Below, one piece after another: positions 35,095 through 35,802 of a stretch of DNA of 35,802 nucleotides (positions are counted from its first letter, which is position 1; each line of letters begins with the position of its first letter). Below the pieces are notes generated by a model. It did not search any database. It was given only the letters and a program-made list of their open reading frames with translations, and was not told where the DNA came from. The DNA lies in contig CALXWJ010000023.1 in assembly GCA_944392335.1 (NCBI GenBank), positions 1-35,802 on the forward strand. Direction: 5' to 3'. The stretch is from an uncultured Clostridia bacterium (GTDB lineage Bacteria > Bacillota > Clostridia > UBA1381). Made by a program: the position numbers and the translations under genes.

Positions 35095-35386
35095 AGCTTC
35101 TAATCTTTGTTTGAGTGTGGCGTGAATATGGCAATCGCTTTTTTAGGATTAAATTTTCCTCTTCTAATTGTGCGTTACGTTTTTGGAGTTCCTTTACTTG
35201 TTTGGCGGTAAGCAGCTCGCCGTCACCGACTTCAACAGTAGAGTATTGCTTTACCCATTTTCCAAGTGCGGATTGAGAAACTCCGTATTCTTTGCAGAGC
35301 TGAGATTGAGTTTTTCCGTTTTGGTGCAGAGAAACAAGGGATTTTTTGAAATCCTCGTCATATTTGGTATAATTGTTGTTACCCAT
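35087..35386 (-). CDS. IS3-family transposase OrfA
   Basis: This 99-residue protein has an HTH (SQLCKEYGVSQSALGKWVKQY) and a leucine zipper (LQKRNAQLEEENLILKK). AGGAGG precedes the ATG at 35384-35386. After LILKK the frame becomes KRLPYSRHTQ and ends at 35087. The -1 frame would read KKAIAIFTPHSNKD, the tail I expect for this IS group. The switch lies at the heptamer A AAA AAG (35138-35144). Either ribosomes slip there or one A has been lost. Confidence 0.85.
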   Translation of the reverse strand: MGNNNYTKYDEDFKKSLVSLHQNGKTQSQLCKEYGVSQSALGKWVKQYSTVEVGDGELLTAKQVKELQKRNAQLEEENLILKKRLPYSRHTQTKIRSCA

Positions 35387-35594
35387 TGTCTTTCCTCCTA
35401 TTTTTGTGTTTATTTTATTATATCATATTTTGCATAATTGTGTCTACTTTTTTAGTATAGCACCATTCCCCAATTTAAGCAATAAACATTTGCCCGTAAA
35501 AAAGAGTAAAAAGCGTAAATATAACGAAGTCAGGACAGCTACAAACAACAAAAAAGGAATAAGTATATGCCAAAGAGATGAAGTATAAATGTTA

Positions 35595-35663
35595 AAATAA
35601 AAGTACACAAAAATTATCAAATAAAAGTGCACAGTTTAAAAAAACAGAAAAATACAGTATAAT
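35595..35663 (+). promoter_or_regulatory. IS21-type terminal repeats and istA promoter
   Basis: AAATAAAAGTACACA (35595-35609) and AAATAAAAGTGCACA (35619-35633) are direct repeats 24 bases apart, as found at IS21-family ends that bind the transposase. A -10 box TATAAT (35658-35663) with a weak TTTAAA (35635-35640) 17 bases upstream could drive the following gene. Confidence 0.55.
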
Positions 35664-35695
35664 ATGTTCATCCATATATATTCGGAGGATGTTCT

Positions 35696-35802
35696 ATGTT
35701 ATACAAATCAAATATTCCTGTTACAATAGAAATCAACACTGTTCAGGATTTATCTAAACTGGGGGCTTTTATGAATCACAATAATTTAAAAGTAAACAAA
35801 TC
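35696..35802 (+). CDS. IS21-family transposase IstA, N-terminal part (cut by window end)
   Basis: After GGAGG (35683-35687 area) an ATG opens a frame of 35 codons that runs off the window. It includes SNIPVTIEINTVQDLSKLG and FMNHNNLKVNKS. This matches the start of IS21-family IstA proteins as I remember them, where an HTH follows directly. The terminal repeats just upstream agree with that reading. Only the first tenth or less of the gene is visible. Confidence 0.6.
   Translation, partial: MLYKSNIPVTIEINTVQDLSKLGAFMNHNNLKVNK

Larger units (their letters stand above)
34185..35465 (-). mobile_element. IS3-family insertion sequence
   Basis: The ends both begin with TG, lie 18 bases outside the shared core GTAGACACAA, and form an imperfect inverted repeat (left end 34185; right end near 35465). 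The element encodes OrfA and OrfB on the minus strand and is about 1.28 kb. A 3-bp duplication ATT (34182-34184 and 35465-35467) is possible, but it would overlap the right-end call by one base. Confidence 0.8.

Noticed and set aside
1-35802. CRISPR array, tRNA or rRNA
   Set aside because: No regularly spaced identical repeats, cloverleaf-type sequence or rRNA-like segment was recognised. The repeats seen are operator pairs, IS ends or palindromes.

Overview
The window looks like an accessory, carbohydrate-focused region from an AT-rich Gram-positive anaerobe of the class Clostridia. The evidence is strong AGGAGG-type ribosome binding sites, secreted proteins with S-layer homology (SLH) and copper-amine-oxidase-like stalk domains, AraC-family regulators beside glycosidase genes, and phage/ICE-type and insertion-sequence genes typical of gut Clostridia. 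I cannot name the genus. No rRNA, tRNA or CRISPR array was seen.

Layout. (1) 1-1580: an IS5-family element at the left edge next to a truncated IS3-type OrfA, then a scar resembling the 3' end of rlmD. (2) 1626-5474: a leftward operon (left-handed beta-helix acyltransferase, Gfo/Idh/MocA protein, DMT-type permease) divergent from an AraC regulator, followed by a second and a third, weaker, rlmD-like scar. (3) 5815-6763: a TIR-domain gene broken by one extra T. (4) 7224-10250: a rightward operon of an alpha/beta hydrolase, a GH28-like beta-helix protein and a DMT permease paralogous to the one in region 2. (5) 10311-11153: an AraC regulator on the minus strand. (6) 11520-30119: a large rightward operon of a GH38 alpha-mannosidase-like enzyme, a GH39-like enzyme, and four very large exported proteins (SGNH+beta-helix+stalk, lectin-like+beta-helix, lectin-like+Ig-like+SLH, SLH-like protein of unknown function). 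(7) 30121-30341: a compact array of hairpins with inverted outer ends, followed by an SGNH esterase gene. (8) 31603-34187: a prophage/ICE fragment (HTH, SNF2-type helicase, Gp157-like protein, a 41-codon stump) cut by an IS3-family element, and then the start of an IS21-family istA at the right edge.

How it may work together (inference). The promoters of operons 4 and 6 share the same two 21-bp-spaced direct repeats at the same distance from -35 and -10 boxes. This suggests one activator, most simply the AraC protein encoded between them. The exported beta-helix and SLH proteins would work on a complex, probably pectin-like or otherwise decorated plant glycan at the cell surface. The GH28-like, GH38, GH39 and esterase proteins lack signal peptides and would finish the products inside the cell. 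The only transporters in the window are the DMT permeases. All substrate assignments are inferred from families, not seen in the sequence.
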